Positions 16,196 through 25,414 are shown, counted from the first letter of the stretch. The stretch: DNA of 64,000 nt from Pseudomonas sp. B20(2017) (GCF_002113125.1 NZ_NEJP01000018.1:1-64000); one strand, 5' to 3'. Translations and numbers: made by a program. Notes: generated from the sequence alone by a model not told the origin.

Positions 16196-17497
16196 TTACT
16201 TGGCAGCCTTGATGGCAGTGCCGAGTTTCTTGGCAGCGTCGGCCGGGTCGGCTTTCGGGTCGTTGATGTAGTTGGTCACGACATCAAAGAACGCACCCTG
16301 CACCGCCAGCGTGGTCGCCATGTTGTGCGCCATGCTCGGTTGCAGGCCGCCGCTCTTGGCGTCTGCCAGGAAGTCCTTGGCAGCGGTCTGGGCGCAGGAG
16401 TCGAAACCGTACTTGCCCATGTCGGCGAGCATGTCGTTACGCACCGGGATCGAACCCTTGTTGATGCTGAAGACTTTCTGGAAGTTTTCACCCAGCACGA
16501 CTTTGGCGATGTCCTGCTGACCGGCCGCGGTGCCCGCGTCCTTCTGCTTGAACACGGCCAGCGAGTCGATGTTGTAGGTGAACGCCTTGTCGGTGCCCGG
16601 GAACGCTACGCACTCGTAGTCCTTGCCGGCGACTTTCTTGGCGGCGGTCCATTCGGACTTGGCCCAGTCACCCATGATCTGCATGCCGGCCTTGCCGTTG
16701 ATGACCTTGGCCGCTTCCAGGTTCCAGTCCTGGCCTTTGCCGTCCTGGTCCATGTAGGTCGCGACTTTCTTCAGCTCGGTCAGGGCCTTGACCATTTCCG
16801 GGCCGGTCAGGGCAGCGTTGTCCAGGTCGACCAGGGCTTTCTTGTAACCATCAACGCCCATCACCGACAGCACGACCGCTTCGAACACGGTGCTGTCCTG
16901 CCATGGCTGACCGCCGTGAGCCAGCGGGATGAAGCCCGCCGCTTTCAGCTTGTCGCCGGCGGCGTAGAATTCTTCGAGGGTGGTCGGGGCTTTTTCGATA
17001 CCGGCTTTCTTGAAGACTTCCGGATTGATCCACAGCCAGTTCACGCGGTGAATGTTCACCGGTACGGCCACGTAATCACCTTCGAACTTCACGGTGTCGG
17101 AGACTTTCTTGTCGAGCAGGCTGTCCCACTTCTCGGACTTGGAAACGTCTTTCAGGACGTCAGTGTCGAGCAGACCGGTCGACGCCCATTCCTGGATGTC
17201 CGGGCCTTTGATCTGGGCAACGCCTGGCGGGTTGCCGGCTACCGCGCGGCTTTTCAGCACGGTCATGGCAGTCGCACCGCCACCGCCGGCGACAGCGCCG
17301 TCTTTCCAGGTGAAACCGTCTTTCTCGACTTGTGCCTTGAGCACATCGACGGCAGCTTTTTCGCCACCGGACGTCCACCAATGCACGACTTCCACCGAAC
17401 CTTTGGATTCGGCAGCGGAAACACTCAGCGGCAGCACAGCGAGCGGGAACAGGGAGGCGACAGAAATGACAGTAGCGAGGCGAGAAATCGCATTCAT
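16196..17497 (-). CDS. gtsA: Glucose/mannose ABC transporter substrate-binding protein GtsA
   Basis: A 433-residue periplasmic binding protein of the CUT1 sugar family. The signal peptide covers about residues 1-30 (start MNAISRLATVISVASLFPLAV, cut near LSVSA/AESKG). The mature part opens VEVVHWWTSGGEKAAVDVL, typical of sugar binders, and contains the later IMGDWAKSEW block. The ATG at 17497 follows AAAGGTAC; the frame extends further upstream to a non-conserved MQRKHQTC. A CA motif (AACAACAAG) just before the ribosome site suggests catabolite control. Confidence 0.94.
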   Translation of the reverse strand: MNAISRLATVISVASLFPLAVLPLSVSAAESKGSVEVVHWWTSGGEKAAVDVLKAQVEKDGFTWKDGAVAGGGGATAMTVLKSRAVAGNPPGVAQIKGPDIQEWASTGLLDTDVLKDVSKSEKWDSLLDKKVSDTVKFEGDYVAVPVNIHRVNWLWINPEVFKKAGIEKAPTTLEEFYAAGDKLKAAGFIPLAHGGQPWQDSTVFEAVVLSVMGVDGYKKALVDLDNAALTGPEMVKALTELKKVATYMDQDGKGQDWNLEAAKVINGKAGMQIMGDWAKSEWTAAKKVAGKDYECVAFPGTDKAFTYNIDSLAVFKQKDAGTAAGQQDIAKVVLGENFQKVFSINKGSIPVRNDMLADMGKYGFDSCAQTAAKDFLADAKSGGLQPSMAHNMATTLAVQGAFFDVVTNYINDPKADPADAAKKLGTAIKAAK

Positions 17498-17510
17498 CTG
17501 AGATGTACCT

Positions 17511-17521
17511 TTCTTGTTGTT
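17511..17521 (-). promoter_or_regulatory. Candidate Crc/Hfq motif before gtsA
   Basis: On the minus strand AACAACAAGAA directly precedes the AAGG ribosome site, so bound Hfq/Crc would block initiation. Confidence 0.6.
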
Positions 17522-17615
17522 ATGCATGCAAGTCTGGTGCTTGCGCTGCACACGAGTTTAAACAGAGCGTTTCCCCTCGCAGGTAACGAAGGGACGCGCG
17601 AATGTCACCACATGG

Positions 17616-18875
17616 TTACACAGGAACGCTTCGGGACAGGTGTGCCAGAGCACTGGCCATGCTCGGCGCCAGCGGCAGTCGCGGAATCAGAACGGCCTGC
17701 CAGGCGTGGTACAGATCCGGTTTGCCGGCCCAGATATCGGCACTTGGGCGGTTCTGCGGATCGAGTTCGTGGTGCCAGCTGCCGTCGCAGCGGTCGATGA
17801 AATGCGTTTCGCAAAATTCCCAGAACAGGCGATACCAGCTTTCGTATTGCGCATCGCCGGTGCGCTTGAGCAAGGCACTGGCGGCAGCGCTGGCCTCGGC
17901 GTGAGTCCAGTGCAGGCGATGGCGCACCACGGCTTTGTTGTTCCAGTCGAGGGTGTAGACAATGCCCGGCGCACCATCGACATCCCAGCCATGGCGGCAG
18001 TTTTGTTCGAACAGCTTTTGCGCGTCGGTGGCCAGCCAGCCGGGCGTGAGCATGCCAGCCTGAACCCGCGCGGCTTCGAGGTGCAGCAACAGCCGCGCCC
18101 ACTCGAAACCGTGGCCCGGCGTGGTGCCGTAGGGACGGAAACCGTCGGCCGGATTGTCATGGTTGTATTCGCGCAGCGGTTGCCAGTCGCGGTCGAAATG
18201 CTCGATCACCAGATAATCGTTGGCGGCGGCGTGACCGTGAATCACCCGCTCGACGATGCGCTGCGCACGCACCAGCCAGCGCGGGTCTTCAGTGACATCG
18301 GCCAAAGCAAGGAACGCTTCGGTGGCGTGCATGTTGCTGTTGGCGCCGCGATAGGCTTCCTCTTCGCTCCAGTCGCGATTGAAGAATTCGCGCATGGCGC
18401 CCTCTTCTTCGCTCCAGAAATAGGTGTCGATGATGTCGATGGCGTCATCCAGCAAAGCCTGGACGCCGGGGCGTTGCGCGACCAGAGCGGAACTCGCCGC
18501 GAGGGCGACGAAGGCGTGCAGATAAGCGTTCTTGCCGGTGTTGCCGTCACGGTGTTCAGCGACGGCGAACCAGCCGCCGTGCAGTGCATCGCGCAACGGG
18601 CCGCGCAACGCCGCAATGCCGTGATCGACCAGTTCGGCGAATCCCGGCAGGCCCTGAATATGGGCCATGGCGAAGCTGTGGGTCATGCGCGCGGTGTTCA
18701 TGGTTTCGGCCAGCGCGCCGGCTTGAAGCTGGCCGCGCTCATCGAGATTGCCGAAGCCTTCGGGCAACCGTGAAGCCTTGGCAAATGCCAGCAGGCGCAG
18801 GCCTTCATCGGCGAGCCATTGCTGGTGGGCAGGGGCGTTCAGCCAACTGCTGAAACCCGGATTGAAGTGATCCAT
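17616..18875 (-). CDS. AGE-family epimerase/isomerase (mannose isomerase-like)
   Basis: A 419-residue (alpha/alpha)6-barrel protein of the N-acylglucosamine 2-epimerase family, whose members include YihS and bacterial D-mannose isomerases. Family features include NSNMHATEAFLAL, with the active-site His region, and TTPGHGFEWARLLLHL and RHRLHWTHAEASAAA (further catalytic His). It lies between gtrS and gtsA in the glucose locus, in the same direction. Mannose also uses this type of transporter, so mannose-to-fructose isomerisation is a sensible guess. It is preceded by an AACAACAA motif like that of gtsA. Substrate not proven. Confidence 0.85.
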   Translation of the reverse strand: MDHFNPGFSSWLNAPAHQQWLADEGLRLLAFAKASRLPEGFGNLDERGQLQAGALAETMNTARMTHSFAMAHIQGLPGFAELVDHGIAALRGPLRDALHGGWFAVAEHRDGNTGKNAYLHAFVALAASSALVAQRPGVQALLDDAIDIIDTYFWSEEEGAMREFFNRDWSEEEAYRGANSNMHATEAFLALADVTEDPRWLVRAQRIVERVIHGHAAANDYLVIEHFDRDWQPLREYNHDNPADGFRPYGTTPGHGFEWARLLLHLEAARVQAGMLTPGWLATDAQKLFEQNCRHGWDVDGAPGIVYTLDWNNKAVVRHRLHWTHAEASAAASALLKRTGDAQYESWYRLFWEFCETHFIDRCDGSWHHELDPQNRPSADIWAGKPDLYHAWQAVLIPRLPLAPSMASALAHLSRSVPV

Positions 18876-18881
18876 GGGTGG

Positions 18882-18895
18882 CCTTTTTTGTTGTT
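18882..18895 (-). promoter_or_regulatory. Candidate Crc/Hfq motif before the AGE-family gene
   Basis: The minus strand reads AACAACAAAAAAGG, in which the AANAANAA pattern abuts the Shine-Dalgarno of the AGE-family gene. Confidence 0.55.
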
Positions 18896-18979
18896 ATGAC
18901 TGCGGGCAGTCTAAACAACGGGCCGAGGGGAGCTTGTAACGAAGGGGGCAGGTTTTGTCACAGACCGGTGACATTGAGA

Positions 18980-20449
18980 TCAATCCGCCGAGCGCGGCAA
19001 TTGCAGGGTCACGCGCAAGCCACCCTCACGCAGATTCTGCAACGTCACTTCTCCACCATGGCTATGGGCAATGTTGCGGGCGATCCCCAAACCGAGACCG
19101 TACCCCTGCTGCTGCCCCGCCAACCGGAAGTGCGGCTCGAACACCTGCTCCAGCCGTTGCTCCGGCACACCTGGCCCTTCATCGTCGACGTGCAGCACGA
19201 ATGCGCTTTCGTCGTCGTCGATGTGCAGATGGGCGTTCTGCCCGTACTTCAACGCGTTGTCGATCAAATTGCCGATGCAACGCTTGAGTGCCAGTGGCTT
19301 GCCCGGATACGCCGCCAGCGCCCGCCCCTGCTGGGTCACACGACCGTTGCCGTTGGGCGCCAGATACGGTTCCACCAGACAGTCGAGCACATGGTTCAGG
19401 TCCACCGGTTCGATGTTTTCGTGGATGTCGGTGTCTTTCACGCATTGCAGCGCGCCTTTGACCAGCAGCTCCAGCTCGTCCAGATCACGGCCGAACTTGG
19501 TCTGCAATTTTTCGTCTTCCAGCAGTTCGACCCGCAAACGCAAACGGGTGATTGGCGTGCGCAGATCGTGGGAAATCGCGCTGAACAACTGGCTGCGCTC
19601 AGTCAGATAACGGCTGATCCGCTCGCGCATGGTGTTGAACGCGCGCCCCACTTCGACCACTTCACTGCCACCGCCCTCGGCCACCGGCTCGACGTCGGCG
19701 CCCAGCGACAAGTCCCGCGCCGCCCGCGCCAGGCGCTTGAGCGGCCGACTCTGCCAGTGCACCAGCAGGCCGATGAACAACAACAGAAAACCGCTGGTGA
19801 AGACGATGAACCACACCTGCTGAGTCGGCAGGCCCTGTTCTTCAAGACTGGTGTAGGGCTCGGGCAGCAGCGAGGCAATGTACAGCCATTCACCGGGCGC
19901 CAACTGGATCTGGGTCACCAGCACCGGCGGATTCACCGGTTCCAGGGTTAGCGCGTAATGCGCCCAGGAGCGAGGCAACTCATCGAGTTTCAACCCGGCG
20001 TTGAAGATCCGTAAGTCATCGGGGCTGACGAAGGTCACCAGAATGTCGGTGTCCTGGCCCAGCGACTGGCGCAGCACTTCGTCCACCGCTTTCAGCACCG
20101 CGGCCTTGCGCGGTGTCACCGGCAGCACGTCCATGCCCAGCGGTTTGTCATTCAGCGTCACTACAAAACGCGTGCCGCCCATGCTGCGCAATTGATCGAG
20201 CACCAGCGGCCGATAGGCCACCGGCAACGAGCGGAAGTAACTGACGCTGGCGGTCATCGAATGGGCGAGGCTGCGGGCGCTGGTGACCAGGCCTTCGAGC
20301 TGGGTCGCGCGCAACTGGGAAACCCAGATCACGCTGGACAGCGTCTGGGCGAACAACACCGCGAGCAACGTCAGCAGCAACATCCGCCCAAGCAGCGAAC
20401 GCGGCATCGGCACTTTGCGCGCGGTGGTGCGCAGGAACTCAGTGACCAT
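18980..20449 (-). CDS. gtrS: Sensor histidine kinase GtrS (GltS)
   Basis: A two-component kinase of about 489 residues. A membrane span is at about 20-43, a periplasmic sensor at about 44-210, a second span near 212-232, then HAMP. The HisKA box FSAISHDLRTPITRL carries the phospho-acceptor H294, and HATPase_c has NLIDNALKYG and GYGLGLGIARNI. In P. aeruginosa GtrS senses 2-ketogluconate/6-phosphogluconate and controls glucose uptake through GltR. The ATG at 20449 overlaps the end of gltR by 11 bases, but other in-frame starts (20464, 20407) are possible and no ribosome site decides. Confidence 0.92.
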   Translation of the reverse strand: MVTEFLRTTARKVPMPRSLLGRMLLLTLLAVLFAQTLSSVIWVSQLRATQLEGLVTSARSLAHSMTASVSYFRSLPVAYRPLVLDQLRSMGGTRFVVTLNDKPLGMDVLPVTPRKAAVLKAVDEVLRQSLGQDTDILVTFVSPDDLRIFNAGLKLDELPRSWAHYALTLEPVNPPVLVTQIQLAPGEWLYIASLLPEPYTSLEEQGLPTQQVWFIVFTSGFLLLFIGLLVHWQSRPLKRLARAARDLSLGADVEPVAEGGGSEVVEVGRAFNTMRERISRYLTERSQLFSAISHDLRTPITRLRLRVELLEDEKLQTKFGRDLDELELLVKGALQCVKDTDIHENIEPVDLNHVLDCLVEPYLAPNGNGRVTQQGRALAAYPGKPLALKRCIGNLIDNALKYGQNAHLHIDDDESAFVLHVDDEGPGVPEQRLEQVFEPHFRLAGQQQGYGLGLGIARNIAHSHGGEVTLQNLREGGLRVTLQLPRSAD

Positions 20450-21170
20450 TGCCGGCAACCACATTGGCTGCCAGCTGGTAGCCGCTGCCACGCACAGTGC
20501 GGATCAGCCGTGGCGGCTTTTCGGTGTCGCGCAGACGCTGGCGCAAACGGCTGACGGCCATGTCGACGATGCGATCGAGGGGCATCAGGTCGCGGCCACG
20601 GGTGGCGTTGCCGATGGTGTCGCGGTCGAGGATTTCCTGAGGGTGATCGAGGAACAGTTTCAGCAGGGCGAAGTCAGCACCGGACAGAATCACTTCCTCG
20701 CCGTCGGTGTGAAACAGTCGATGGCTGACCATGTCCAGCCGCCACTCATCGAACGCCAGCACTTCACTGCCGCCGCGTTCCTGGCCGAACTGGGCGCGAC
20801 GCAGCAGGGCCTTGATCCGGGCTTGCAGTTCGCGGGGGCTGAAAGGTTTGCCGAGGTAATCGTCGGCGCCGAGTTCCAGACCGATCACGCGATCGGCTTC
20901 GTCGGAACTGGCGGTGAGCATGATAATTGGCACCTGGGCCTGACGCGGATGCTGGCGCACCCAGCGGCACAGGCTGAAGCCGTCTTCATCGGGCAGCATT
21001 ACATCGAGGATCACCAGATCGCTCGGCGCGTCGTTCAGCGCCTGACGAAAACCGGCGCCATCCGCCGTGGCCCGTACCTGAAAACCCGCGCGGGTCAGGT
21101 AGGTTTCCAGCAACTCGCGTATCTCCTGGTCGTCATCGACCAACAAAATCGACTTGTTGACTGAGCTCAC
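20439..21170 (-). CDS. gltR: Response regulator GltR
   Basis: A 243-residue OmpR/PhoB-type regulator. The receiver domain has the acidic pocket LLVDDDQE and phospho-acceptor D56 (VILDVMLPDEDG). The C-terminal winged helix has VILSGADFALLKLFLDHPQEIL and VDMAVSRLRQRL. GltR controls oprB and gts genes in Pseudomonas. The GTG at 21170 is preferred over upstream extension because the receiver domain begins just after it (VSSVNKSILLVDD) and AAGGA stands before it. Confidence 0.93.
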   Translation of the reverse strand: MSSVNKSILLVDDDQEIRELLETYLTRAGFQVRATADGAGFRQALNDAPSDLVILDVMLPDEDGFSLCRWVRQHPRQAQVPIIMLTASSDEADRVIGLELGADDYLGKPFSPRELQARIKALLRRAQFGQERGGSEVLAFDEWRLDMVSHRLFHTDGEEVILSGADFALLKLFLDHPQEILDRDTIGNATRGRDLMPLDRIVDMAVSRLRQRLRDTEKPPRLIRTVRGSGYQLAANVVAGNGH

Positions 21171-21220
21171 TTCGAAGGCATCCTTGTTGTTGGAATTGGG
21201 CGGATTATGCCTGATGTGTT

Positions 21221-21252
21221 GATTGTTCCCACGCTCGGCGTGGGAATGATCA
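21221..21252. repeat. Short GTTCCCACG-type palindrome
   Basis: GATTGTTCCCACGCTCGGCG followed by TGGGAATGATC forms a hairpin. It overlaps the glk stop codon and lies between glk and gltR, so it may lower read-through into the regulator genes. Same family as the unit at 10636. Confidence 0.7.
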
Positions 21253-22206
21253 TTTACCGGATTGTTCGAGCGCCACTCCTGCACCGACGAGCCCCGAGTA
21301 CGGCGCCGTCACCAGCCACACCGGAATGCCCTTGAAGTAATCGCTCATGCAGCCCTTGTCGGCGAAGCTGCGGGCGAAACCGCTTTCGAGGAAGAAATCG
21401 GCGAAACGCGGAATCACGCCCCCCACGATGTACACCCCGCCACGGCCGCCGGTGGTCAGCACGTTGTTGCCAGCCACGCGACCGAGCCAGCAGCAGAACT
21501 GCTCCAGCACTTCCAGGGCGATCGGGTCGCCTGCAAGTCCCGCCGCAGTGATGGCTTCTGGCGTGTCGAGTTTCGGTTCATGACCATCCACCGCGCAGAT
21601 CGCCCGGTAGACCCGCGGCAAGCCACCGCCGCTCAACGCGGTTTCCGCGCTGACGTGGCCGATCTCGTTGTGGATGTGCTGCCAGAGCTGTGTTTCACGC
21701 AGACTGCTCAGCGGCAGATCGACGTGACCGCCCTCTCCCGGCAACGCGGCAAACCGTCCTTCACCGAGATCAAGCAACGTGCCGACGCCCAGGCCAGTGC
21801 CCGGGCCGATGACCACTGCCGGGCGCAATGGCTCCGGCTCGCCTTCGCAGACCACACGGAATTCGCCGGGCTGCAAACGGGTCATGCCCAGGGCCATGGC
21901 CGAGAAGTCGTTGACCAGCAACAACTGCTCAACCTGCAAGGTCTGGCAGAACGCCTTGCGACTCAGGCGCCAGTGGTTGTTGGTGAACTTGAATTCATCG
22001 CCGCTCACCGGCCCCGCCACCGACAGGCACACCGAACCGATGGCGCCCGGCGCCAGACCGAGCCCGCTCAGGTAGAGGCTGATCGCCTCTTCCGGGCTGG
22101 CATGGTCGGCCGTGGCCAGCACCTGAACCGATTCGAGCTGCTGATCTTTCCACAACGCAAACCGCGCGTTGGTGCCTCCGATGTCACCGACCAAAGCCAG
22201 TTTCAA
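21250..22206 (-). CDS. glk: Glucokinase
   Basis: A 318-residue ROK-unrelated bacterial glucokinase (GlcK/Glk type) that makes glucose-6-phosphate from ATP and glucose. The N-terminal phosphate-binding GDIGGTNARFAL is intact, as are VNDFSAMALG (catalytic Asp), the VVIGPGTGLGVG loop, and PGEGGHVDLPL. It overlaps edd by 4 bases (ATGA type), showing a common transcript edd-glk-gltR-gtrS. Confidence 0.96.
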   Translation of the reverse strand: MKLALVGDIGGTNARFALWKDQQLESVQVLATADHASPEEAISLYLSGLGLAPGAIGSVCLSVAGPVSGDEFKFTNNHWRLSRKAFCQTLQVEQLLLVNDFSAMALGMTRLQPGEFRVVCEGEPEPLRPAVVIGPGTGLGVGTLLDLGEGRFAALPGEGGHVDLPLSSLRETQLWQHIHNEIGHVSAETALSGGGLPRVYRAICAVDGHEPKLDTPEAITAAGLAGDPIALEVLEQFCCWLGRVAGNNVLTTGGRGGVYIVGGVIPRFADFFLESGFARSFADKGCMSDYFKGIPVWLVTAPYSGLVGAGVALEQSGK

Positions 22207-24029
22207 TTAAGCGTCTCCAGGGCAGAAGTGAAGGCGCTGGCGCCCTGCTCCGCCGAGCTGAAGGCCAAACGCATGAAGCCAAACAGCTCGCGGCCGCTGC
22301 CGATGTTGTTGCCCAACAGGCCTTTGGCAGGTTCGCGCGCTGCGAATTCGGCGGCGTCCACCTTGAGTTCCAAAGTGCCTTTGACGCCATCGACGCGGAT
22401 GATATCGCCCTCTTGCACACGTGCCAAAGCGCCGCCGACATAAGCTTCGGGACTGACGTGAATGGCCGCCGGGATTTTCCCGGAGGCGCCGGACATGCGC
22501 CCGTCCGTCACCAGGGCAACCTTGAAGCCGCGATCCTGCAGCACGCCGAGGAACGGCGTCATCTTGTGCAGTTCCGGCATGCCGTTTGAGCGCGGGCCCT
22601 GGAAGCGCATCACTGCGACAAAATCCTTCTCCAGCAGACCGGCCTTGAACGCGTCCGCCAGATCCTGCTGATCCTGGAACACCATGGCCGGTGCTTCGAC
22701 AATCTGGTTTTCCAGCGCCACGGCGGACACCTTCATCACGCCACGACCGAGGTTGCCTTCCATCACCCGCAAGCCGCCCTCTGCCGAGAATGCACGGGCC
22801 ACCGGACGCAGGATGTTTTCGTCGAGGCTGTCGGTCGGACCTTCGCGCCACACCAGTTTGCCGTTATCGAGGAACGGCTCCTTGGTGTACTGGCTCAGGC
22901 CGTGGCCGAGCACGGTGTTGACGTCTTCGTGCAGCAGGCCGGCCTCGAGCAGTTCGCGGATCAGGAACGACATGCCGCCCGCCGCCTGGAAGTGGTTGAT
23001 GTCAGCCTTGCCGTTCGGATAGACGTGGCTCAGGGTCGGCACGACTTCGGAGAGGTCGGCCATGTCCTGCCAGGTCAGTTGAATGCCCGCCGCCATGGCG
23101 ATGGCCGGCATGTGCAGGGTGTGGTTGGTCGAACCGCCGGTGGCGTGCAGCGCGACGATCGAGTTGACCAGCGCCTTCTCGTCGACGATTTCGCCGATCG
23201 GCATGAAGTTGCCGTTCTGTTTGGTCAGGCGCGTGACCTGATGCGCGGCTTCGCGGGTCAGGGCCTCACGCAGCGGCGTGTTCGGGTTGACGAAGGAGGC
23301 GCCCGGCAAGTGCAGGCCCATGACTTCCATCAGCAACTGGTTGGTGTTGGCGGTGCCGTAGAACGTGCAGGTGCCCGGGCTGTGGTAGGACTTCATTTCC
23401 GATTCCAGCAGCTCTTCGCGGGTCGCCTTGCCTTCGGCGTACTTCTGCCGCACGTCGGCTTTTTCCTTGTTGGAAATCCCCGAGACCATCGGCCCACCCG
23501 GAACGAAAATCGTCGGCAGGTGACCGAAACGCAGCGAGCCCATCATCAGCCCCGGTACGATCTTGTCGCAGATGCCGAGCATCAGCGCGCCGTCGAACAT
23601 GTTGTGGGACAGCGCCACCGCCGTCGACATCGCGATGACTTCGCGGCTCGGCAGGCTCAGCTCCATGCCCGGCTCGCCTTGGGTCACGCCGTCGCACATC
23701 GCAGGCGTGCCGCCGGCGAACTGGCCGACCGAACCGATTTCACGCAGGGCGTTCTTGATCTGTTGCGGGAAGACTTCGTACGGCTGATGCGCCGAGAGCA
23801 TGTCGTTATATGACGAAACAATGGCGATGTTCGCCGAGTTCATCATCCGCAGGCTGTGCTTGTCTTCGCTGCCACACCCGGCCACGCCGTGGGCGAAGTT
23901 GGCGCATTGCAGCTTGCCGCGCATCGGCCCGTCAGTTGCAGCGCCGCGAATCAGCGCAAGGTAAGCCTGACGCGTGGCGCGGCTGCGGGCGATAAGCCGT
24001 TCGGTGACCTCAAGAACGCGGGGATGCAT
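22203..24029 (-). CDS. edd: Phosphogluconate dehydratase
   Basis: A 608-residue dehydratase of the IlvD/Edd family that turns 6-phosphogluconate into KDPG. The Fe-S-cluster cysteines lie in the expected blocks, AMCDGVTQGEPGMELSL and LMLGICDKIVPG. STNHTLHMPAIA and the C-terminal DGRMSGASGKIPAAIH are conserved. The length is typical. It heads the edd-glk-gltR-gtrS operon and is divergent from gapA across a spacer with two HexR-type sites. Confidence 0.97.
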   Translation of the reverse strand: MHPRVLEVTERLIARSRATRQAYLALIRGAATDGPMRGKLQCANFAHGVAGCGSEDKHSLRMMNSANIAIVSSYNDMLSAHQPYEVFPQQIKNALREIGSVGQFAGGTPAMCDGVTQGEPGMELSLPSREVIAMSTAVALSHNMFDGALMLGICDKIVPGLMMGSLRFGHLPTIFVPGGPMVSGISNKEKADVRQKYAEGKATREELLESEMKSYHSPGTCTFYGTANTNQLLMEVMGLHLPGASFVNPNTPLREALTREAAHQVTRLTKQNGNFMPIGEIVDEKALVNSIVALHATGGSTNHTLHMPAIAMAAGIQLTWQDMADLSEVVPTLSHVYPNGKADINHFQAAGGMSFLIRELLEAGLLHEDVNTVLGHGLSQYTKEPFLDNGKLVWREGPTDSLDENILRPVARAFSAEGGLRVMEGNLGRGVMKVSAVALENQIVEAPAMVFQDQQDLADAFKAGLLEKDFVAVMRFQGPRSNGMPELHKMTPFLGVLQDRGFKVALVTDGRMSGASGKIPAAIHVSPEAYVGGALARVQEGDIIRVDGVKGTLELKVDAAEFAAREPAKGLLGNNIGSGRELFGFMRLAFSSAEQGASAFTSALETLN

Positions 24030-24149
24030 GTTTAGAACTCCAGGCTAACGGATGTGGCGACCTGATTGTCTATGCTGATCAAAAGCCCGTTCGCGTGGGA
24101 TGACGAGCGGTTTTCTTGATCATTCGGACCAGTTGATTCAGGTCACTCG

Positions 24150-24164
24150 TTGTAGATAAAACAA
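24150..24164. promoter_or_regulatory. HexR operator, edd side
   Basis: TTGT-AGATAAA-ACAA is an exact TTGT-N7-ACAA match, the HexR binding form described in P. putida, 121 bases before edd. Confidence 0.7.
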
Positions 24165-24211
24165 AATATTGCCACTAAAAAGGCTTGTTTTCTATTTTTA
24201 TGCGAATAATC

Positions 24212-24226
24212 TTGTAATTCCAACAA
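24212..24226. promoter_or_regulatory. HexR operator, gapA side
   Basis: TTGT-AATTCCA-ACAA is a second exact TTGT-N7-ACAA match, 24 bases before the gapA ATG. The following AACAACAAAACG also fits a Crc/Hfq motif. Confidence 0.7.
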
Positions 24227-24249
24227 CAAAACGACGGCGGCGCTGTTCA

Positions 24250-25251
24250 ATGACTCTTCGAATCGCAATCAATGGTTTTGGCCGCATCGGCCGTAATGTC
24301 CTGCGCGCACTGTATACCCAAGGCTATCGTCAGGATTTGCAGATCGTCGCCATCAACGATCTGGGCGACAGCGCGATCAATGCGCATCTGCTCAAGTACG
24401 ACACCGTTCATGGCACATTCGACGCCGAAGTTGCTCATGACAACGAGAGCCTGACCGTCAACGGCGACCGCATTTCGGTCAGCGCCATCCGCAACCCGGC
24501 CGACCTGCCATGGGCCGCGGAAAAGATTGATGTGGTATTCGAATGCACCGGTCTGTTCACCGACCGGGCCAAAGCCGCCGCGCATATTACCGCCGGCGCA
24601 CGCAAAGTGATTATCTCGGCCCCCGCCAAAGGCGCCGATGCCACCGTCGTTTACGGTGTGAATCACGACATTCTGCGCCAGTCGCACCAGATCATTTCCA
24701 ACGCGTCGTGCACCACCAACTGCCTGGCCCCGGTGGCCCAGGTGCTGCACCGCGAGCTGGGCATCGAAAGCGGTCTGATGACCACCATCCACGCCTACAC
24801 CAACGACCAGAACCTGACCGACGTCTATCACACCGACCCGTACCGCGCCCGCTCCGCCACCCAGAACATGATCCCGAGCAAGACCGGCGCCGCCGAAGCC
24901 GTGGGCCTGGTGCTGCCGGAACTGGCGGGCAAGCTGACCGGCATGGCCGTGCGCGTACCGGTGATCAATGTGTCGCTGGTGGACCTGACCGTGCAACTGA
25001 AGCGCGAAGCCTCGGCCGATGAAGTCAACGCATTGATGAAAGCCGCGAGCCAGCATTCGAAGATCCTCGGCTACAACACCCTGCCGCTGGTCTCGAGCGA
25101 TTTCAATCACAACCCGCTGTCGTCGATCTTCGACGCCAACCACACCAAAGCCAGCGGCAAACTGCTGAAAGTACTGGCCTGGTACGACAACGAGTGGGGC
25201 TTCTCCAACCGGATGCTCGATAACTGCCTGGCGCTGTGCAACGCGGAATAA
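24250..25251 (+). CDS. gapA: Glyceraldehyde-3-phosphate dehydrogenase, type I
   Basis: A 333-residue NAD-dependent GAPDH that oxidises the triose made by Eda. The Rossmann motif INGFGRIGRNVLRAL is at residues 6-20. The catalytic Cys is in ISNASCTTNCLAP, the active-site His region follows in the family order, and WYDNEWGFSNRM is the C-terminal signature. The ATG at 24250 (MTLRIAING) is the family start; longer in-frame starts would reach into the operator region. The divergent pairing with edd and HexR sites identifies it as the glucose-regulated gap-1 type. Confidence 0.96.
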   Translation: MTLRIAINGFGRIGRNVLRALYTQGYRQDLQIVAINDLGDSAINAHLLKYDTVHGTFDAEVAHDNESLTVNGDRISVSAIRNPADLPWAAEKIDVVFECTGLFTDRAKAAAHITAGARKVIISAPAKGADATVVYGVNHDILRQSHQIISNASCTTNCLAPVAQVLHRELGIESGLMTTIHAYTNDQNLTDVYHTDPYRARSATQNMIPSKTGAAEAVGLVLPELAGKLTGMAVRVPVINVSLVDLTVQLKREASADEVNALMKAASQHSKILGYNTLPLVSSDFNHNPLSSIFDANHTKASGKLLKVLAWYDNEWGFSNRMLDNCLALCNAE

Positions 25252-25264
25252 ACGCCTGCCCCCT

Positions 25265-25352
25265 GTGGGAGCGGGCTTGCTCGCGAATGCGGTGGGTCAG
25301 TCGACATATTTATTGCCTGACACGACGCTTTCGCGAGCAAGCCCGCTCCCAC
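25265..25352. repeat. REP doublet
   Basis: An inverted pair of GTGGGAGCGGGCTTGCTCGC units (GGGC variant) after gapA, on the spot where a terminator is expected. Confidence 0.9.
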
Positions 25353-25395
25353 AGGTTTGATTTCGATCTGAAATCAAGGCTTGACCACTCAGGCA

Positions 25396-25414
25396 GATGA
25401 TAAGCATTATCATT
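25396..25414 (+). promoter_or_regulatory. Fur box before the ECF sigma gene
   Basis: GATGATAAGCATTATCATT is a 19-base near-palindrome close to the Fur consensus, 26 bases before the sigma-factor start, as expected for iron-repressed fecI-type genes. Confidence 0.8.
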
